64,000 bases of DNA from Hirundichthys speculiger (Eukaryota > Chordata > Actinopteri > Beloniformes > Exocoetidae): contig JAGFBZ010000289.1 of NCBI GenBank assembly GCA_018398805.1, forward strand, positions 4,667,001 to 4,731,000, in the 5' to 3' direction. Within the stretch, counting starts at the first letter, position 1, and every line of letters starts with the position of its first letter. Position numbers and translations under genes: made by a program. The notes under the pieces were generated by a model that saw nothing but the letters and a program-made list of their open reading frames with translations, had not been told where the DNA came from and made no database searches. Positions 36,501-43,665 of this stretch are shown one piece after another.

Positions 36501-39500
36501 TCTTATTCTTTGAAGAGCAAGTGTGCGGGAAGAGTGGGGCTCCTCTCCAAGGGCAGCATTCCTCTGATGCAGGCTGGAATGTGTAGTCGGATTACATGAG
36601 CATTTGAGGCCTCGCCCTCTGTCTAGCTGACCTCTTACCCTCACACACTAACCACTATAAACTGCTGTGCATAGAGTACAAGGCAGGCTGTGATCTTACA
36701 GAGGTGGGGCAGATCCCAGTGGGATTACTGAAAACTACATATTACAGTTAGGATCACAGAGAAAGATGATGTGGTCGTCTCTGGAGTGAAACAAGGCGTC
36801 AGATCTTGGTGCCGGTTGTTTCTTTTTGTCATCTCCCAGAAAGTGTGGGTGAGTCTTGTTTACACCCTAAACCCCAGATTCAAGGAGCCCATTTGCAGCT
36901 TCCAGCTATGTCAGGGAACAATCTTCAACTGTAGGGACAGGGTGAGGCACGTTGGGTTGGAATTCATCTGTGCACCACAATCAGAAGGGTTCGATCATGG
37001 GGACAATATGCTGGTGGTGTTCCAGACCAAACTGAATTTACAAAAGTGCATCATCATGAGCTGCTGGAAGTTCCACTGTTTTTCAGTTCTTCAGATCTGT
37101 CATGCAAAAGAAAGACAAATCTGAGCTGGGGAATGATCAGATATGAATAATGATATACTAATAATGATCAGATATACACACATACTGCTTTAAGCAGTAT
37201 CATCAAATAAGTGGCCTAAGGCAGTGGTGCGCAAACTGTGGTACGTGTACCACCAGTGGTACACGAGTGCTCTCTGGTAGTACGCGGGAGAATGTCATGA
37301 CTTTCCACATTTTTTCCACATTTTCACACTTCTTGTTGGTGAAAATATATTCCAGCCTGATCCTGACTAAAACAAGCAGATTTCATGAAAGTATACTAGA
37401 GAATATCTGTGCCCCTCCTCACATCCGCACTGCTGACTACTGGGGTATTGAGGCCACACCCCCCTACATGCACGCTGCGTTCATCTATCACATGCACAGA
37501 TGATTTCTAGAACCCTGGAATATTGAGGCCACATTTTTGAGCCCAGAAAAAATTTTGAATGGTACTTTCTTTTGTTTGTCTTTTAGTAGGAGTTTTATTA
37601 TAATATTTTACTCAACATTCATGATTTTGTTGTTCAATGAAATGACTGAATATTCAATAAAATAATCAAAACTTGATACAGATCTAATTACAAATAAATA
37701 TTATCTTTCCAAAATTCCAAAAATCTAAACTTTCTATGGGAAGTTTCTGCAAATTTGTTGGAAATTTTGCATCCCTAGTTGCTTAGCAACATGAGCAACA
37801 TTTAGAATGTGTGTCATAAGGGGTCAAATGTCATCAACGGTACAATTCTAGAATGTGATGTATCAAAGGAAACCCCATCAGCTATATGAGCACAATGAGA
37901 TGATTTTCTTCAGAGATCTTGTGGACTTCGTACGTAGACTTCGAGCTTAGTTGAGATTTGTCAACCACTGAGACACGGACCAGTAGAAATTGATTTTAGA
38001 ATCAACTTTGAACACAATTTTGTGACTGGTCATACAATAGAGAGAAATGGGCAATCACCATCCAAAAGCAGCAAGAGATGTCTGTAGCTTCTGTCAGCAG
38101 AAGCTACCCATCAATCATTCCTCCAGACAATCTGACGCCATCTATTCAGGTGTTCGAAAAGAGGATCTTGGACCAGTGGAGCTGGTACAGTATCTGGAGC
38201 GGAGGGTGGCAGAACTGACTGAACTGGTGCTTGCCTTAGTCGACAACACTGACAGGCAAGAGGTCACTGCCATTGTATCTGCTCTAGATATTGAAGTCTT
38301 TACCCAAAAAGACACCTGCACTGAAACAGACTTCTCCACAGAAGAAAACAGTGACAATTCCTCACTTGACGACTGTGTACGAGGAGACATTTCAGTGCAG
38401 ACACAGGTCTCCACAGCCAAGGATGTCTCTCATCTGGAGGATGATTCGGCACTGACGACGCGTTGGGAACAACTGGCGATGAAGACGGATGAAGACAGTT
38501 CTGGGAGTCAAGAACCCCTGTCACAAACATCTGACGAAGAACAGAATCGTCTGTCTTCATTGGACGATGTTTTTGGACAAATGAAGACCTCTTTTGAAGA
38601 TGAAGTTTTTATTGACATCTCATTAGCAGATACAGAGAAAGAGGTCTCAACCGAAGATGTCCTGGACCTTCAAGACAATGTTGCACCGGAACACGTTTGG
38701 GCGCAAGTCACCATCTCAGCAGGAGATGATATCTCCATTGCAGAAGATGAGGGTTACTGTTACCAAGACTACGTCCCAAAAAACAATCATGAGAAATGGA
38801 AAAACATTTATCCTCCACACAACTGTACACCTGAAATGGATAGATCTCCACCAGAGGACGTCTTTTCACTAAAGAAGTTCCTCGCAGAACAGCATGGCTC
38901 CATCTCAAGTGAAGATCTCCAAAAGTCAAAGAAGCCGTCTGTGTGGAGAATCAAGAAATTTGCCACTCCTGCTCATCGGCGGCAGTATAAGAGTGGCAAA
39001 ATTAAAAACTGTGAACCCATTGAAGTCACCTCTGACACTGAGAAGGCAGATCCAGAAACAGCCTCCCAGGACTCCTTGGTACTTGAGTCGCGGTCCAAGA
39101 AGAAGAGAAGGATGATTTGCGGGTGAAATAAGGAAACACTCAGAGATTTGGATTTTCTCCGGGCGCTCCGGTTTCTCCCAAGAAACAAACAAACAAAAAA
39201 AAACATCTTGTGGGTGCTAAAGTTCTCTCCCAACATTTTATTTGATTCTTTTTTCTTTTTCTTCTTTGAACTCATGAATTCTGTCAATTGTTTAAATCAG
39301 ACTAAATGTATAAACTTTAAATAAACAATGTTAATTTCCTTGAATTATTTGGCTATATGGGAGTCCTTGAATTGATCCATCAGTGCTCTTGAGTGAAATC
39401 TATCTGAAAGGTGAATTTTAACAAAAGTTAGGTCGTGCAACACCACACTTGTCAAGTAATTCCAAAAAATAAATGAATACATGTTTTTTCATCATTTGAC

Positions 39501-42500
39501 ATGTTCTTATTCAGAGTCAAAAATTTGGCGGAAAGTCAGTTCAAACATGGTTATAGTAAGATTTACATAAGAAAGCGGATTTCAGATGATCACTAGTCAT
39601 TTTTTTTGGTTACTTTGAGAAACTGTAATATTCTTCTTTTTGCAGCTTGCAATGAATTCTGCTCAGTAGCTTTCTGCTGAAGGTTAAAGGTTGGGTAGGA
39701 GATCTATTTCTGAATATTTTTTCCCATATTGTATTAATTCATTGGTGCGCAAACTGTGGTACACGTACCACCAGTGGTACGCGAGCGCTCTCTGGTGGTA
39801 CGCGGGGAACGTCATGACTTTCCACATTTTCCCCACATTTTCACTTTAAAAAAAAAAAAGAAAATCGAAAACATACAATGCATTATAAATACAATGTTTC
39901 AAACGAAATGTGTAGCTTGAGATAATTAAAATGTCTTAAAAAATTATTTGTTGCATATTCAGTTGCAGTGCAGATGTAACAACTTTTGAGTGTGTTTATT
40001 TTGCTCCGTATGAGAGTATAAGTATGTGAGAATTGTTGGACAGAGTTGTAAATGTTTGATTCAGTAAAGTAAAAAATTCAGGTAATAAATAACCACAATA
40101 AGGAATAAAATTTTAAAATTGGTCATCATGGTGGTACTCAGAGAGCTGAACAGTTTCTCAGGTGGTACGCAGTATTAAAAGTTTGAGAACCACTGGCCTA
40201 AGGTATCCTAAATGAATGAGGGAGCTGACTGCCATGACCAATAAACTCAGATGATGAGCGTAACAAACTGTCAACTGTCCAGATGCCATTTATTCAGTCG
40301 CTGCCTTCACTTTTTGCTGAAGATAAAATCTAAGGATAACTACCAGTATATTGATTAACCTTTGTCATGAGAGTGGTGCGAAGTATTGACAAATCAATGC
40401 CAATATCATACTGAAATGCCAGTTTTTGTGAAATATACTCACAAACCAAGACATAATTAAAGTTTTCAGGGGAAAAAAAATTAATGACTGATGAGACATA
40501 CCCTAGATATGATGGTGGTGTGTGAAAGTTACCACAACAGCAGCACCGCCAAGCGCACACAGCGGACATTTTATCAAACCATGACCACATCATTTTGGCG
40601 ATGGCTCCGTTTCCTTCAGGATGTGCCTCAGCGTTCAGCGAGTTCAAGTTAATCTGGGCTGTTTCAGTTTGTCGGGGAACCCGTTGGTCCTGTGACAAAC
40701 ATGAAGTCACCTCTACAACACACAGCAGTTCTTTAATGGAAAAATGTGGAGTGGCAGTTTTGGCTGGGTCACAATTCCTCAAAGTCGCAAACTGGCATCT
40801 ACTAACTGTGCTTTAAAGCTGACTGCATGTTGGGAGGCTGGTTTTCTGGTACCTGAGGTGCTGAAACTAAACGTTGCACAAACTAACTCCTGAAAAGCAC
40901 TGAACAATAAGCCTGATTATTTTGTACTTTTGCAAGTAAAGCAGCTCTACATGAATATTTTATTGTTTGCCTGTTTTCAGGTTAAGTACAGAGGCCTGTC
41001 CTGTGTCTGAAATGTGCTTATACCAGAAGGGCTTGACTTCTGGAACAGTTTTTCTCTTCCCACTGGGCAGGAAACTCATAATCAGAGAACAGGAAATGTG
41101 AGGAAGGACTTCCTGTAGGTCAACAAAAGAATATAATCTCCTAAAAGAAGAAACACCTCAATAAAACACATCATCATCTCAAACTCTGCTTTGAATACAA
41201 CAGCAGAAAAATAACAAAAACCAAAACTTTATAAAATGTTAGCTTTAAGTTACATGAGCAGTAAATTCCTTATTGGATTAAAAAAAGAAAAAGAAAAGAG
41301 AAGGCTGAGTAGCATAAAGTGTTACTAGAGCTACACCTACTGGCCTAAACAGGTCATAAACACTAACTTTTCACAATGGCAAACACATTTCCAAACTTCC
41401 CTCAAACTGCCCTTTGGAGGCAGGGAAAAAAAAATCCTCTCAGCTGAATACAGTGCATTTTCGGAGGGTGTTTTTGTTTTTTGTTTTTTTTTTTCTATTT
41501 TACTAACGGTAGCCGAGTTGAATTCAGCACAAAAAGCATCATTTAGAAAGTAAACTGCTTCTTACTTTACATTTACACAGGTGAAACTAATTTTAAAATG
41601 TACCAAAAACCATTTCCACACAAACACACAAATTCGCAACATATTAGAAATTTAAATGATAAATGATTTCCATTTTCATAGCATGGACCCAGCGTGTTTT
41701 TCATTCACCTTTCATATTAACATTCATTCAGCTCCTCTTAGTGTACATAAGCAAACTATAAATAGTATGCAGCGCTTTTTTTTTCTATAATCACACAATG
41801 ATTAACATAGTCGGGGCAATGTGAGAGAAACTTCAGCATGTGGCCAGGTTAGGTATCCATCTGATGACCTTTTGGTTGGAGGATAGTTTACTCTATGCAC
41901 TGATCCACAACCACCTGCTACTGTATTAGTAAGAGAGTAATCACTTCTTAAACTTCTACTAAACAGTCTCAAGTGTTTCTATGGCAGATGGTAAAGAAAT
42001 AAACCCACAGCTGAAACTAGAAATATAAACTAGAGCTGCATTCTCTCGGGTCAAACATTTCTCCAATTTCCTTGGCTTACAACTTCAGGGCATGTAACTT
42101 AACAGTGATATAACAAACTATTATTTTCCACAGAAAAGGCACTGAATCATACAGAAATCTGTAAAATGGTAAATTCTAATACAATACACTACAACACTCA
42201 ACTGTCAACTGATATCTCCTTTATGTTCATGACAATTTATAAAGGTCTTTTAAAATACTACCAATTTATCAATAATTGCTAATAATAATCAAATGGCCAT
42301 TATATAATGTAGATGTAGAGACGATTGCCTCATAGCTTTAATTTCTAGCTATTTGCATCCAAATTGGAGGACTTACAATATAGAATCCTGTTTTTCATTT
42401 TCTGCTTTGGACTAATTAAAGTGTTACATTTAGGAGCTGCTGCTGTGAATCCACAACATTGCGTCAAAGGACCTTCCAGTGCCAGTGAAGCAGATCCCAC

Positions 42501-43632
42501 ATATCCAGAGAGATAGTGGGATCACCAAGAGTGGTCACATCAGCTGTTTGGTTCATGCTAGGGAAACAAAAGAGCAAGCTGATGAGCACATCTGTGCTGG
42601 CATGTTTGGTGGCATTAATAATCTACGACTCATCAGGTTTTCAGATACACAGCCTGATCAAAAAGGTCACATGCTAATATTTCTTGCCTTGATTTCTGTT
42701 GTTATGACAATACTTCTGAAAGATTATGCAATGCCGCAACAATTATTTCCATCCAAAGTTGTGTTGAGTTTTTCACCAAGAACTTGTATTAATGATGGGA
42801 GAGTCCGACTGCTGTGTAAAGTCTTCTCCAGCACCTGTTCAATCATCCTAGCAGTCATCACCAACCACATTTTTCCTTGAAAGTGATGACTCACCACAAT
42901 TATTCAAGGTTTAAATGATGCGTTGGGGCAGCTCTTAACCCATGTTGAGTAGACGGAGTAATCCCATTTGTTGTTTGGTTTCCTTGATGCATGGAAATAA
43001 TTTGACCCTTCTGAAATAGTGTAGCATCTTTTCCGTGAACACAGGATGTATCTTTCACACACCTGCTCAAGGAATGCAGCTACTCACTGCGTCATTTAGG
43101 GTAAGATAACCTGTTGCCTGCTAAAAAAAATATTATATAAGTGTGGGAGACCCTTACCTATTTTTTTTTCTATTGAATTTTTATTTTTGGCCAGGCAGTG
43201 TACAACTACCTAATCTGAGAATCTACTTTGCTTTAGGAGAGAATCAATAAAGTGGTGGTCTCCTTTTACATCAGGTTAAAACACCAATCTCTGAACATAA
43301 CAACTCTTCACCCAATATGTCTGTGTTTTGCACTAGTGTCGTGACCTTAAGCTCTTATTACTATTAATAATACAGTGTTTATTTGATTTGTCTTCATGAT
43401 TTTAAATGTTCATGCTACCTCAGAGAATAAATAAAAGGTATGTATAATAAAAAATAAATAAATAAATAAATAAAGATCTGATTCCATACCACCACAGTGG
43501 CTTGTGTTTACCACCAAAATCAGAACAGAAAACCCTTTTAATCTGCCAACCTCATGTGAAACCTCATTCTTTCAACTCCACCACATCCTCTGGCCTGCAG
43601 CTGTCCAACAAACAGCCACAAAAACACTGAGT

Positions 43633-43665
<33 letters not shown>

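Larger units (their letters stand above)
37222..40196 (+). mobile_element. Composite hAT-type transposon carrying a single-exon gene
   Basis: The left end CAGTGGTGCGCAAACT and right end AGTTTGAGAACCACTG are inverted hAT-type termini. They are flanked by a perfect 8-base direct repeat GCCTAAGG (37214-37221 and 40197-40204), so the whole 2,975-base segment inserted as one unit. A second left end, CATTGGTGCGCAAACTGTGG, starts at 39740 in the same orientation and runs on to the shared right end, giving a 457-base MITE-like unit. That inner unit has no target duplication of its own: TATTAATT precedes it. About 110 bases of the two left ends match at roughly nine in ten positions by eye. Between them lies unrelated DNA with the 359-codon frame at 38047-39126. 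No transposase is visible, so it would have moved in trans. Confidence 0.88.

Noticed and set aside
38047..39126. Processed retrocopy explanation for the 359-codon frame
   Set aside because: No poly(A) tract after the AATAAA and no separate target duplication around the frame. The only insertion signature is that of the hAT ends. Not fully excluded.
40330..40782. 150-codon minus-strand frame just outside the composite transposon
   Set aside because: No motif and no splice signals in phase. The sequence style suggests a common fish repeat, so I did not call a gene.
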